Shown here one piece after another: positions 33,729-43,224 of a stretch of DNA of 64,000 bases (within the stretch, counting starts at the first letter, position 1; each line of letters begins with the position of its first letter). Origin of the DNA: Phocicoccus schoeneichii (GTDB taxonomy: Bacteria > Bacillota > Bacilli > Staphylococcales > Salinicoccaceae); the NCBI RefSeq assembly GCF_014635565.1, contig NZ_BMDB01000001.1:248001-312000 (forward strand), given 5' to 3'. A program made the translations under genes and the position numbers. Under the pieces are notes generated by a model. It saw only the letters and a list, made by a program, of their open reading frames with translations, had not been told where the DNA came from and made no database searches.

Positions 33729-34778
33729 TTACTCCGAATCTACTCTATTTTTCATAAGTTTAATTAATCCATCTGTTTCAGATGTTTTTTCTCTCATCAT
33801 TAGACTAAAGAATGCTTCATCTTCAGAAAGTCCTTCAAATAGATAGAGATATAATACGTTCGTAATTGGCATATCAATCTCAAATTGATTAGAAAGTTCA
33901 TATGCGGCTTTAGTTGTATTAACACCTTCAACGACCATACCCATATTTTCAATGATATCATCTAGAGATTGACCACTTGCGAGCATTTTACCACATCTAA
34001 AGTTACGTGAGTGTTCACTCATTGCTGTAACGATTAAGTCACCGACACCTGTCAGTCCCATAAATGTTAGTGGATCTGCGCCCATCTTAGTACCAAGTCT
34101 AGCAATTTCATGCAGACCTCTTGTAATTACAGCTGATTTTGTATTGTCTCCAAAACCAAGGCCGTCTAAAATACCAATTGCGATTGCAATGATGTTTTTT
34201 AGTGCGCCACCTACTTCTACTCCGATTAAGTCTTTGTTCTCATACACTCTAAAATGCTTGGTAATGAATGTATCTTGAACAATTTTTCGGCCAGATTCAT
34301 TTACTGATGCTGCACTTACTGTTGTCGGCAACATTAAAGAAACTTCTTCAGCATGGCTAGGACCACTTAGTACAGCAATATCTGTGTAGTTGTTTTCATC
34401 AAATTCTTCTTGGAGAACTTCTGATACACGTTTATGAGTACCTAGTTCTAACCCTTTTGCTACATGACAAATTAAGACCTTCTTATTCTGTTTAGTAAGC
34501 ATCTCGTTAAGTGTTTTTGCCATACTTCTCATAGCTTTTACTGGAACAGCAAGTACGAGCATTTCACCGTGGTCAACGGCTTCTTCAAGATCATTTGTTG
34601 CTTTTATTGAGTCTTTTAACTCTATATCTTTTAAATAGTTTTTATTTGAATGTTCCTGATTGATTTCATTAACGGTATTTTTATTACGACCATACATTAA
34701 AACATCGTGACCGTTTGAGTCTAATACCATTGCCAAACTTGTCCCGAAGCTTCCGGTACCAATCATTGAAATCTTCAT
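33729..34778 (-). CDS. gpsA: Glycerol-3-phosphate dehydrogenase [NAD(P)+]
   Basis: 349 aa, reduces dihydroxyacetone phosphate to sn-glycerol-3-phosphate, the backbone for phospholipids and teichoic acids. The N-terminal nucleotide-binding loop GTGSFGTS is at 7-14. LSGPSHAEEV, the catalytic Lys in VGGALKNIIAIA and TRGLHEIARLG are present. Adjacent to der as in Bacillus, and plsC nearby uses its product pathway. Confidence 0.95.
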   Translation of the reverse strand: MKISMIGTGSFGTSLAMVLDSNGHDVLMYGRNKNTVNEINQEHSNKNYLKDIELKDSIKATNDLEEAVDHGEMLVLAVPVKAMRSMAKTLNEMLTKQNKKVLICHVAKGLELGTHKRVSEVLQEEFDENNYTDIAVLSGPSHAEEVSLMLPTTVSAASVNESGRKIVQDTFITKHFRVYENKDLIGVEVGGALKNIIAIAIGILDGLGFGDNTKSAVITRGLHEIARLGTKMGADPLTFMGLTGVGDLIVTAMSEHSRNFRCGKMLASGQSLDDIIENMGMVVEGVNTTKAAYELSNQFEIDMPITNVLYLYLFEGLSEDEAFFSLMMREKTSETDGLIKLMKNRVDSE

Positions 34779-34792
34779 ATAATCCCTCTATT

Positions 34793-36106
34793 CTAGTTTC
34801 TTTGACGCGTTATGATATGGATTGGTGTACCAGTAAAATCAAACGCTTGTCTTAACCTATTTTCTAAATATCTCTTATAACTAAAGTGCATGAGCTCTGT
34901 GTCGTTTACAAACATGACGAATGTTGGTGGTGCAACACTTACTTGTGTACCATAGAAAATATTTAGTTTTTTACCTGTTTTATCTCTTGGAGTTGGATTC
35001 ATTAAGATACTATCTACTAACACTTCATTTAGTGTACTTGATTGAACACGACGTTTATGTGATTCGTCTACAAGATTGATTAATGGGTAGATTGTTTGTA
35101 CTCTTCGAGTTGTTTTAGCAGAAACAAAAGTAATTGGTGCGTAGTCTAAGAATAAGAACTCTTTACGAATTTCTTCTTCGAATTCTTTCATCGTACGTTC
35201 ATCTTTCTCTACTGCATCCCATTTATTTACGACAATAACCATTGCACGCCCTGCTTCGTGTGCGATACCTGCGATTCTCTTATCCTGTTCACGGATGCCT
35301 TCTTCTCCATTTAAAACTAAGATACAGACATCACTGCGCTCAATTGCTACATTTGCGCGAAGTACAGAATATTTTTCTGTAGATTCATATACTTTACCAC
35401 GTTTTCTGATACCAGCAGTATCAACAAAAGTATAGTCTACACCGTCCACTGTGTGCTTCGTGTCAATTGCGTCGCGAGTGGTACCTGCAACATCAGACAC
35501 GATTACACGCTCTTCACCAATGATTGCGTTAATCAAGCTAGATTTACCCACGTTTGGTCTTCCGATAAGTGACACATGAATAGAATCATCAGTCTCTTCT
35601 TCAATATTTAAGTTATCGAAATGAGAAATGACTTCGTCTAATACGTCTCCTAAGCCTAGTCCGTGTGAACCAGACACAGGGAATGGATCTCCGATTCCGA
35701 GTGAATAGAACTCATAGATGTCGTTTCTCATTTCAAAGTTATCAATTTTATTTACCATTAATACAATTGGTTTTTTTGCACGTTGTAAAATACGAGCGAC
35801 GTGAGTGTCATCTTCTGTAACACCTTCACGACCGTTGACAACCATGACAATAATATCTGCTTCATCAATTGCAATCTCAGCTTGCATTGCAATTTGTTTT
35901 TGGAACGGCTCATCTTTAATTTCTATACCACCTGTATCGATGATATGGAATTCCTTACCTAACCATTCTCCAGTCGCGTAAATTCTATCTCTGGTTACGC
36001 CTGGTGTATCTTCTACAATTGATTTTCTTTCACCAATAATACGGTTAAACAGAGTTGATTTACCAACGTTTGGTCTACCAACAACTGCAACTGTAGGCAT
36101 GTTCAT
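34793..36106 (-). CDS. der: Ribosome-assembly GTPase Der (EngA)
   Basis: 437 aa with two tandem GTPase domains: first GRPNVGKS at 10-17 with DTGG and NKID, second GRPNVGKS near 183 with DTAG and NKWD. A C-terminal KH-like domain (about 355-437) follows. Acts in 50S subunit maturation. GAGGGA precedes the ATG. Confidence 0.97.
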   Translation of the reverse strand: MNMPTVAVVGRPNVGKSTLFNRIIGERKSIVEDTPGVTRDRIYATGEWLGKEFHIIDTGGIEIKDEPFQKQIAMQAEIAIDEADIIVMVVNGREGVTEDDTHVARILQRAKKPIVLMVNKIDNFEMRNDIYEFYSLGIGDPFPVSGSHGLGLGDVLDEVISHFDNLNIEEETDDSIHVSLIGRPNVGKSSLINAIIGEERVIVSDVAGTTRDAIDTKHTVDGVDYTFVDTAGIRKRGKVYESTEKYSVLRANVAIERSDVCILVLNGEEGIREQDKRIAGIAHEAGRAMVIVVNKWDAVEKDERTMKEFEEEIRKEFLFLDYAPITFVSAKTTRRVQTIYPLINLVDESHKRRVQSSTLNEVLVDSILMNPTPRDKTGKKLNIFYGTQVSVAPPTFVMFVNDTELMHFSYKRYLENRLRQAFDFTGTPIHIITRQRN

Positions 36107-36161
36107 ATATTTCCCTCATTTCAATAATATTTTACCATATTTTATTGTTAAATTAACTGAA

Positions 36162-36192
36162 CAAAAAAATAAAGAGCGATTTGCATCGCTCT
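36162..36192 (-). terminator. Intrinsic terminator after rpsA
   Basis: The stem AGAGCGAT/ATCGCTCT with a four-base loop is followed by TTTATTTTTTTG on the minus strand, between rpsA and der. Confidence 0.85.
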
Positions 36193-36201
36193 AAAGTAAA
36201 A

Positions 36202-37389
36202 TTATAGATCTAATTTTTTTAGTTTGTCGCCAAGAATATCACCGAGTGTTAATGATTCTTCGTCAGAATCAGTGTACACTGTTGTATTCTTATTTTTGTT
36301 ATCATTTTTTGGCTTTTCTGTAAGTGCCTTGATTGATAATGATGTTTTCTCTTTATCAGGATCAAATCCGATAATTTTAACATCTATTTCTTGTTCAGGT
36401 TTAAGTTCGTCTTCAGGATGGCCAACATGGTCATGTGAAATCTCTGACACGTGTACAAATCCTTCTACACCAGCAGCTACTTCTACAAATGCACCGAAGT
36501 CAACTAAGCGTTTTACTGTTCCTTTAACTGAATCACCAACTTGATGTTCGTTAAAGAATTTTTGGAATGGACTTTCGCCAGCTTGTTTAACTGAAAGAGA
36601 GATTCTTTCTGACTCAGGATCAACGTTTAGAACTTTAACGTCTACAGTTTCACCGATTGTAACAGCATCTTCAACATTTTCTACTCTTTCGTAGCTTAAT
36701 TCAGAGATATGAGCTAACCCATCTACACCGTTAACATTAATGAATGCACCGAAGTTAGTCGTACGAACAACTTCACCTTTAACGATGTCTCCAACTTGTA
36801 GATCTTCAAGAACTTTTAGACGTTCTTCGTGTTGGCTTTTTTCTTCTAATTTACGTCTATTTAGGATCACTCTGTTGTTTTCTTCATCAACATCTTCAAT
36901 TTTAACTTCTAAAGTTTGTCCATCAAACTGACTTAAGTTTTCAACATATTCTGTTGAAATTAGTGATGCTGGAATGAATCCTCTAACACCAACGTCTACA
37001 ACGAGTCCTGCAGGAACAACTTCAATCACTGTTGCACTGATTGTTTCATCATTGTCTTTTTGTGATTCAAGCGCTTTGTATGCAGCTTCATTGTCGTATT
37101 GACGAATTGATAATATAAGTGTCGTATTATCTTCGACTTTAATTACTTTTGCAGTAACATCTTGATCAAGTGTTGCTGCTTCATCTGTAGTTTCGATACG
37201 CTTTGAAGTCAGTTGGCTGATTGGAACAATACCAATGACACCGTCTTCGAGCGTTACTTCTACAAATTTTTCTTCGATTTTAGATACTTTTCCTGAAACT
37301 GTGTCACCTTCACTGTACTTTTCGTTCTGTGTTTCTTCAGAAGTTACATTAACTTCTAAATTTTCTTCTAAGTGTTCTTCGTTAGTCAT
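36202..37389 (-). CDS. rpsA: S1-domain ribosomal protein RpsA (YpfD)
   Basis: 395 aa with four S1 RNA-binding repeats: about 24-95, 110-175, 195-265 and 280-350. Each has the GDxVxGxV…FGAFV/I…GLVH pattern (e.g. GDIVKGEVVRTTNFGAFINV and GDSVKGTVKRLVDFGAFVEV). This is the short Gram-positive form, not the six-repeat E. coli S1. GGAGG precedes the ATG; a TATAAT lies about 25 bases upstream without a clear -35. Confidence 0.93.
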   Translation of the reverse strand: MTNEEHLEENLEVNVTSEETQNEKYSEGDTVSGKVSKIEEKFVEVTLEDGVIGIVPISQLTSKRIETTDEAATLDQDVTAKVIKVEDNTTLILSIRQYDNEAAYKALESQKDNDETISATVIEVVPAGLVVDVGVRGFIPASLISTEYVENLSQFDGQTLEVKIEDVDEENNRVILNRRKLEEKSQHEERLKVLEDLQVGDIVKGEVVRTTNFGAFINVNGVDGLAHISELSYERVENVEDAVTIGETVDVKVLNVDPESERISLSVKQAGESPFQKFFNEHQVGDSVKGTVKRLVDFGAFVEVAAGVEGFVHVSEISHDHVGHPEDELKPEQEIDVKIIGFDPDKEKTSLSIKALTEKPKNDNKNKNTTVYTDSDEESLTLGDILGDKLKKLDL

Positions 37390-37430
37390 GTGATAGCCTC
37401 CAATATAAAACCGTTAATATTATAAAGTTC

Positions 37431-38033
37431 TTATATTTTGTCTCTTTTGTCAAGGATAACGGGTGTTTTTAGCATATTTTTTAAGCGATTTTCTAATATT
37501 TCTGTAATTTCCTTACGTTTTTTACCTTCTTCTACTAACGCATCTACATCAATCGGTTTACCGTATACTAAGGTAATACCTTCTTTTCTGTTGTATGAAC
37601 CCTTGATTGCAACCGGAACTATTTTTGCTCTACTCTTCATTGCAATAAAGCTTGCACCTTCTTGAAGAGGTTTTAATTTACCTGTTAAGTTTCTACCACC
37701 TTCAGGGAAGATGAGAAGCATTCTACCGTCTTTAACAGCATCTACAGAAGTTTTTAGTGCAGCTCGGTCACCTTTACCTCTATTTACTGGGATCGCATTT
37801 AGCCTTCTAATGAGTTGTCCAAATACTGGATATTTGAAAAGTTCGGATTTCGCAAAAAATGACATTTCTCTATTTGAGAATATCGCAACAAGAGGTGGAT
37901 CATACAAAGATGAATGGTTACTTGTAAGTAACACGGGACCATCTTTCGGTATATTATTTTCACCAACAACATTAATTTTAAATCTTAGTTTATAAAATAT
38001 TTTTACGATAAATTTTACTGTGCTGTATAACAT
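37431..38033 (-). CDS. plsC: 1-acyl-sn-glycerol-3-phosphate acyltransferase
   Basis: 200 aa, makes phosphatidic acid. The acyltransferase motif NHSSLYD (HxxxxD at 40-45) and FPEGGRN near 110 are intact, with an N-terminal amphipathic/hydrophobic segment anchoring it to the membrane. Its ATG overlaps the cmk stop as TAATG, so translation is coupled. Confidence 0.93.
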   Translation of the reverse strand: MLYSTVKFIVKIFYKLRFKINVVGENNIPKDGPVLLTSNHSSLYDPPLVAIFSNREMSFFAKSELFKYPVFGQLIRRLNAIPVNRGKGDRAALKTSVDAVKDGRMLLIFPEGGRNLTGKLKPLQEGASFIAMKSRAKIVPVAIKGSYNRKEGITLVYGKPIDVDALVEEGKKRKEITEILENRLKNMLKTPVILDKRDKI

Positions 38034-38683
38034 TATTTTTCACCTATAACTTTCTTGTTAGCGAGTTCTACAATTTCATTCGTCACTTCATCGATTGAGA
38101 GTTCATCTGTAGATACAAGTACAGCATCATCAGCTTGAATGAGCGGTGATATGTCACGTGTCATATCACTCGTATCTCTTTCAATAATTTCATCAATCAA
38201 TGTAGATAATTCAATCATGTTGCCTCTTGAGTGTTCTTCAATCAAACGTCTCTTTGCACGTACTTCAGGACTTGCTGTCATAAATACTTTAAGTTCTGCA
38301 TCAGGAAGTACGACTGAACCGATATCTCTGCCGTCTAATACATATCCTTTTTTCGATGCGATTTTTCTTTGTAAATCAACTAAAAATTCTCTGACTTCTC
38401 TTAGACTTGCTACTTGAGAAACATTCTTTGTAATATGACTTTCACGAATTTTATCTGTTACATCTTTATCATTTAGAAACAGTTTGCCTTCTTGTGAAAA
38501 TTCGATATCGATCAGTTCAGCCAGTTTATTTAAATCTGTATCACTATTTTCATGAAAGAAAAGTGTAATTGCACGGTACATTGCACCTGTGTCTAAATAT
38601 TTATAACCTAAGTTTGTTGCAACTCTTTTTGCGATTGTGCTTTTGCCCGCTGCTGCAGGACCGTCAATTGCAATGTTTATCAT
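38033..38683 (-). CDS. cmk: Cytidylate kinase
   Basis: 216 aa, phosphorylates CMP/dCMP. The P-loop GPAAAGKST is at 8-16, then YLDTGAMYRAIT, LDGRDIGSVVLPDA and the LID region KRRLIEEHSRGN. Upstream of plsC and rpsA as in Bacillus. Confidence 0.97.
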   Translation of the reverse strand: MINIAIDGPAAAGKSTIAKRVATNLGYKYLDTGAMYRAITLFFHENSDTDLNKLAELIDIEFSQEGKLFLNDKDVTDKIRESHITKNVSQVASLREVREFLVDLQRKIASKKGYVLDGRDIGSVVLPDAELKVFMTASPEVRAKRRLIEEHSRGNMIELSTLIDEIIERDTSDMTRDISPLIQADDAVLVSTDELSIDEVTNEIVELANKKVIGEK

Positions 38684-38709
38684 GTAAATTCAACTTCCAA
38701 TCTTTTTAA

Positions 38710-39798
38710 TTAAGGGATAATGAGTTCTTGTCCAACGCTAATTTCATTACCTGAAATACCATTAGCGTCTCTGATTTTTTGTACATTCTCTTCAGAACCA
38801 CTTCCGTAGTACTGAATTGCAATACGGTATAAATTATCCTTACCGTTTACAACATGTACAGCAGTCGCTTCATCTTTGTCAGTTTCAGAGTCACTTTCTG
38901 ATTCAGACTCAGTTTCATCACTTTCTGATTCAGATGAAGTATCTGTGTCTTCTGTTGATGTAGCTTCTGAATTAGATTCAGACGAGTTTGTAGAACTATT
39001 TTGTGATTTTTTTTCTTCAATTGCTTTATCTGCTTCTGATTTCATAGATTCTTTTTCAGAATCCGAGTATTCTCTAGCCGCTGATTGCTTGTCATTAGAA
39101 CTATCTGAAGACTTATCAGAGCTTTCTTTATCACGTGCAGCAAACTCTTTTTCTAATTCTGCTTTTTTCTGTTCGAATTCTTTATTGATTTCTCTTTTAT
39201 CTGAGTTATCGACTTGTTCTGTTTCTTGACCAGAATTATCTGCTGTATAGTCCTCGGCTTCTGGCCAGAAGTTACTCACAATCATAAATGCAAATAGTAA
39301 CGTGATTGGAATAAGAATCAAGAGTAATAATCCTCTTAACTTACGCTTATTTTTATCAGATCGTAAGCCTGTAAGCATGGTACTTTTCAGGCCTTTAAGT
39401 TTATCTTTAGATTCACCTAACTCTGAATCAAGCTGTTTACTGTACTTATCTCTAGCAGTAAGGATAGATTTCTTAGCTCCTGTGGCAAGTCCAGTTAAAG
39501 TTACACCAGCAGCTAATTTTTTCTTTGTATCATTTTGTTCATTTTTAGATTTCTGTGTTTTTTGATTATGTGTATTGTTTTTATTATTCTTAGTTGTTTG
39601 TTTATTTTTGTTAGTAGTTGAAGTATTTTTCACACTAGCTTTTTTCGAAGAATTATTTTGCTTCTTATCATCTTCTTTATACTTTGCACTTCTGCTGAGT
39701 TCAGGATCAACTTTTGTGCGTCGTCTGCGACGATTTGAAGCTTCATTCTTTTTCTCTCGTCTAGTGTGCTCCATATCTTTATAAAAATCATCTTTCAT
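38710..39798 (-). CDS. ebpS: LysM-domain membrane protein resembling EbpS
   Basis: 362 aa. A very basic, Asn/Lys-rich cytoplasmic half (RRRRRT near 23; N/K/T stretch to about 95) is followed by one membrane helix ([18 protein letters not shown], about 157-175). An extracellular acidic S/E/D-rich linker (about 185-310) leads to a C-terminal LysM domain ([18 protein letters not shown] to the end) for peptidoglycan binding. Order and position beside fer match staphylococcal EbpS, which is longer (486 aa). Elastin binding is not implied by the sequence. Confidence 0.78.
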   Translation of the reverse strand: MKDDFYKDMEHTRREKKNEASNRRRRRTKVDPELSRSAKYKEDDKKQNNSSKKASVKNTSTTNKNKQTTKNNKNNTHNQKTQKSKNEQNDTKKKLAAGVTLTGLATGAKKSILTARDKYSKQLDSELGESKDKLKGLKSTMLTGLRSDKNKRKLRGLLLLILIPITLLFAFMIVSNFWPEAEDYTADNSGQETEQVDNSDKREINKEFEQKKAELEKEFAARDKESSDKSSDSSNDKQSAAREYSDSEKESMKSEADKAIEEKKSQNSSTNSSESNSEATSTEDTDTSSESESDETESESESDSETDKDEATAVHVVNGKDNLYRIAIQYYGSGSEENVQKIRDANGISGNEISVGQELIIP

Positions 39799-39865
39799 AG
39801 CACATGCTCCTATACTCGGTATTAATCATAATTATAATATTTCTATGCATAATTTAAAAGTACTA

Positions 39866-39881
39866 TCAGTCAAATGACTGA
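39866..39881. promoter_or_regulatory. Palindrome in the ebpS-fer intergenic region
   Basis: TCAGTCA-AA-TGACTGA is a perfect 16-base inverted repeat. On the minus strand it contains TTGACT, a possible -35 for the ebpS-like gene, so a repressor could bind here. The regulator is unknown. Confidence 0.4.
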
Positions 39882-39907
39882 CTATTCATGATTGTACCCG
39901 TTTTATA

Positions 39908-39936
39908 TTGAAATATTTGGTATTTACTCTTAAAAT
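39908..39936 (+). promoter_or_regulatory. Promoter of fer
   Basis: TTGAAA and TAAAAT, 17 bases apart, lie about 33 bases upstream of the fer start. Confidence 0.7.
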
Positions 39937-39957
39937 AATATTAGGCATAATTGTTGA

Positions 39958-40218
<261 letters not shown>

Positions 40219-40221
<3 letters not shown>

Positions 40222-40256
40222 AAAATACACGCTTATTATAAGCGTGTATTTTTTTC
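40219..40256. terminator. Bidirectional terminator between fer and ribU
   Basis: A 12-bp stem AAATACACGCTT/AAGCGTGTATTT is flanked by A-rich sequence on the left and T-rich on the right, so it can end transcripts of fer and of the convergent srrAB-ribU operon. Confidence 0.88.
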
Positions 40257-40808
40257 TGTAACATTTTTTAATACTGGTATAATTTTTAGATGTACAAGAT
40301 AAATAACTACTCCTACAAGTAATCCTTTTACAATGTTAAAAGGAATAATACCAACTGTAATTAATGTCTTTAAATTCTCAACGATATCTCGTTGGTCAAT
40401 AATCATTCCGTAGAGTGGTAGTAATACAAAATAATTAAGTAATGATAAAACAATAGTTAATACAAGCGTACCTACGAGTATGCCTGTAAGCAATGATTTG
40501 GTCGTTTTAGCTTTACGATAAATTAAATACATCGGTAATAAATAACTGATAGAAGCGATTAAATTTCCAAGTGGTCCGATTGGTTCACTCGCTGCAATAA
40601 TTGAGTATAAAACGATTTTTAAAATAATTATTAAAAATCCGACGCCCCCACCGAATAAGATAAAACCAATAAACGCAGGAATATCTGCAATATCAATCTT
40701 TAAAAAAGGTGGGAAAAATGGTAACGGAACATTGATCAACATTAAAATAAATGATAATGCTGATAAGATACCGATAATTATGATGTTTTTAGTGCTAAAA
40801 TGTTTCAT
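40236..40808 (-). CDS. ribU: Riboflavin ECF transporter substrate-binding subunit
   Basis: 190 aa, five to six membrane helices. FFPPFLKIDIADIPAFIGFILFGGG (about 31-55) is the RibU/FmnP signature: riboflavin-binding S component that works with the shared ECF energising module. Unlike many homologues there is no FMN riboswitch in front of it: it begins one base after the srrB stop and so seems to depend on the respiratory operon. Flavin supply next to a respiratory regulator fits this. Confidence 0.87.
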   Translation of the reverse strand: MKHFSTKNIIIIGILSALSFILMLINVPLPFFPPFLKIDIADIPAFIGFILFGGGVGFLIIILKIVLYSIIAASEPIGPLGNLIASISYLLPMYLIYRKAKTTKSLLTGILVGTLVLTIVLSLLNYFVLLPLYGMIIDQRDIVENLKTLITVGIIPFNIVKGLLVGVVIYLVHLKIIPVLKNVTEKNTRL

Positions 40809-40809
40809 T

Positions 40810-42501
40810 CTATTTTCCGTCCTTGTTGAGTATTATAGTAAAAGTTGTACCTTGACCAATAACACTATCGACCGTGATATCTCCACCATGTCCATTGATA
40901 ATACTTTTAACAATGCTGAGTCCAAGGCCAGTCCCTTGTTTTCCTCTTGTTCGTGCTTTATCTTCTTTATAGAATCTTTCAAATATACGACCAAGTGATG
41001 AAGCCTTAATTCCTTTTCCTGTATCGCTAACTTCAATGATCAAATGTCGATCATTTTCTTTTAATACAATTGAAATTTTATCATCAGGTTCAGTATATCT
41101 AATTGCATTATCAATTAAGTTCGTAAATACTTGATTAAGTTTATCATAATCGAACGGAATTATACATTGATTGATTTCGGAATTATACTCAAAGTGAATT
41201 TGATTCTTTTTAAACTCAAATCTAAATTTCTGTGCAATGTCTTTAATCAGCAAAGTAATATCATTTTCCAAGATATTAAATGGACTTTGTCCACTTTCTA
41301 ACCTAGACACAGAAATAAGTTCATTTACCAAATTGTTCATGCGGTCAGACTCGTCTTTAATGATTGAAATCATTTCACGAACATCTTTTTCGTCAGTTAC
41401 AATACCATCAAGAAGTGCCTCTGAATAACCTCTCAACATGACCATTGGTGTTTTAAGTTCATGTGACACACTTGAAATGAACTCATGTCTCAGTTGTTCA
41501 TGCTTAATTTCATTTGTAATATCTCTGATCGTTAATGTCACACCGTAATTAACGTTCGTATAGGCGACATTCTTAAAGCCGATTTCTAAATAACTCTCAT
41601 TTATTTCATAAGTAAACGACGAATCATTCTGATGATATAAACAGTTAATAATTTCATCATTTATTTTATTCACGAGTACTTTATCTTGTACAATTTCTTC
41701 TAGCCATCTTTCACCTTCAGTATTTTTATAGATCGCTTCTAAATCTCGATTATAGAATACAATGCCATCTGAAATCGATGAAAAAATGTGTTCTCTAAGT
41801 TTTTGTTCGTGCTTTAAATTACTGATACTGTTTTTAATATCTTCGTTCATTTTGTTGAATGCGAGAGTTAACTCTCCGATTTCATCAAAACTCTTGACCT
41901 CAAGAGTCGCATAATTACCCTTAGCAATATTGAATGCCCCATTCTTCAGCTGAATAAGTGGTTCCGTAATTCTTTTAATTAACAAGAATGCAAAAAACGT
42001 TGTTATTAAAAAGATAAAGAACGCACTTAATGAAATGATCAGAGTAATATATTTTATAGAATCATAGGTTGGTGTGAGGTCACTGTATTTAATGATTGCC
42101 GTATTATCATCAAAATAGTTCGACATATCCAGAATATTGACCATATATTTTTTGTTTCGTGCATCGGTAACAATAAAACGTGATTCTGCATTATCTGACT
42201 CAATAATCGTTTGATAGATGAGTTGATCAACGTCTGAATCTGTAGAAATAAACTCTCCATTCTTATAAATCATCAAGTTGTCTTCTATGTTAATAAGCTT
42301 ATCATCGATATCTGTAGAGTGATTTAAAAGTATATCAGATTCAATCCTTGATAGATCTCGTTGCAATTGGTTTTCTGTATTATTAAGCGCGTAATTCTTA
42401 AAATAGTAGCTCAAAGTGATAGATAATATAAGTAAAACTGCAGTTACTATTATGATAATAGTCAACCACAGTTTTACTACAATACTATTGAATGCTCTCA
42501 T
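40810..42501 (-). CDS. srrB: Respiratory sensor histidine kinase (SrrB/ResE)
   Basis: 563 aa. Membrane helix (about 10-32), an extracytoplasmic sensor region, a second helix (about 150-175), HAMP (about 176-230), a PAS domain (about 240-330), HisKA with phospho-acceptor His347 in SSVSHELKTP, then the HATPase with NLIDNAIRYT, DTGKGI, ERFYKEDKARTRGKQGTGLGLSI. Known role of SrrB/ResE: senses respiratory or redox state and controls aerobic/anaerobic respiration genes. Four-base overlap with srrA. Confidence 0.93.
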   Translation of the reverse strand: MRAFNSIVVKLWLTIIIIVTAVLLILSITLSYYFKNYALNNTENQLQRDLSRIESDILLNHSTDIDDKLINIEDNLMIYKNGEFISTDSDVDQLIYQTIIESDNAESRFIVTDARNKKYMVNILDMSNYFDDNTAIIKYSDLTPTYDSIKYITLIISLSAFFIFLITTFFAFLLIKRITEPLIQLKNGAFNIAKGNYATLEVKSFDEIGELTLAFNKMNEDIKNSISNLKHEQKLREHIFSSISDGIVFYNRDLEAIYKNTEGERWLEEIVQDKVLVNKINDEIINCLYHQNDSSFTYEINESYLEIGFKNVAYTNVNYGVTLTIRDITNEIKHEQLRHEFISSVSHELKTPMVMLRGYSEALLDGIVTDEKDVREMISIIKDESDRMNNLVNELISVSRLESGQSPFNILENDITLLIKDIAQKFRFEFKKNQIHFEYNSEINQCIIPFDYDKLNQVFTNLIDNAIRYTEPDDKISIVLKENDRHLIIEVSDTGKGIKASSLGRIFERFYKEDKARTRGKQGTGLGLSIVKSIINGHGGDITVDSVIGQGTTFTIILNKDGK

Positions 42502-43211
42502 TCTGGGTTTTCCTCGAACTTATACCCAATTCCCCAAACAGTCTGGATCATTTGACTTGCTTCGGGTGATACATCATTTAATTTTTCTCGCAGTCTCTTA
42601 ATATGAGTATCTACAGTTCTTAAATCACCGTAGAATTCATAGTTCCACACTTCTTTTAACAGTTCTTTTCTATCGAATACTTTTTCAGGACTCGTTGCTA
42701 AGAACAGGAGTAAATCATATTCTTTTGGTGTAAGATTTACGAGCTCTCCATTCGCTGTTACTTTATGTGCGTCATTATCAATTTCTATGTGCTCATATAC
42801 AATAATATCTCGATTCTTAGAATCAAATTTTAAATACGCTGTTTCACTAGAACGTTTTAAAATTGCTTTTGCTCGTTGCAACACTTCTCTAGGACTAAAT
42901 GGTTTAATTACATAATCATCTGCACCAGATTCAAAACCATCTAGTACATCGGCTTCCTCACCTTTTGCAGTAAGTAGGATGATTGGTGTCGACTTGTGCT
43001 CACGAATTTGTTTAGTCACTTCAATACCATCTAGACCTGGCATCATAATATCTAAGATGATTAAATCAAACGATTCGTTTAATGCGAGTTCTAATGCAGT
43101 ATCTCCGTTGTCAGCTTCAACAATTTCAAACATATCAGTTTCAAGGTATAGAACAACGAGCTTACGAATTCTTTCCTCGTCATCTACAACTAAAATTCTT
43201 TGTTTACTCAA
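42498..43211 (-). CDS. srrA: Response regulator SrrA/ResD
   Basis: About 237 aa. OmpR-type regulator: receiver domain with acidic residues 10-11, phospho-acceptor Asp54 in LIILDIMMPG, T and K (TAKGE, IKPFSP), then a winged-helix DNA-binding domain (about 135-233, ending TVWGIGYKFEENPE). TTG at 43211 with GGAGGG upstream gives MSKQRILVVDDE; the extra 14 residues reached from 43253 lie within the resC end. The gap to resC is 13 bases, so resABC and srrAB form one unit. Confidence 0.94.
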   Translation of the reverse strand: MSKQRILVVDDEERIRKLVVLYLETDMFEIVEADNGDTALELALNESFDLIILDIMMPGLDGIEVTKQIREHKSTPIILLTAKGEEADVLDGFESGADDYVIKPFSPREVLQRAKAILKRSSETAYLKFDSKNRDIIVYEHIEIDNDAHKVTANGELVNLTPKEYDLLLFLATSPEKVFDRKELLKEVWNYEFYGDLRTVDTHIKRLREKLNDVSPEASQMIQTVWGIGYKFEENPE

Positions 43212-43224
43212 ATGAATTCCCTCC

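Noticed and set aside
40809-40812. FMN riboswitch expected before ribU
   Set aside because: The gene starts one base after srrB; no RFN-element blocks were seen there.
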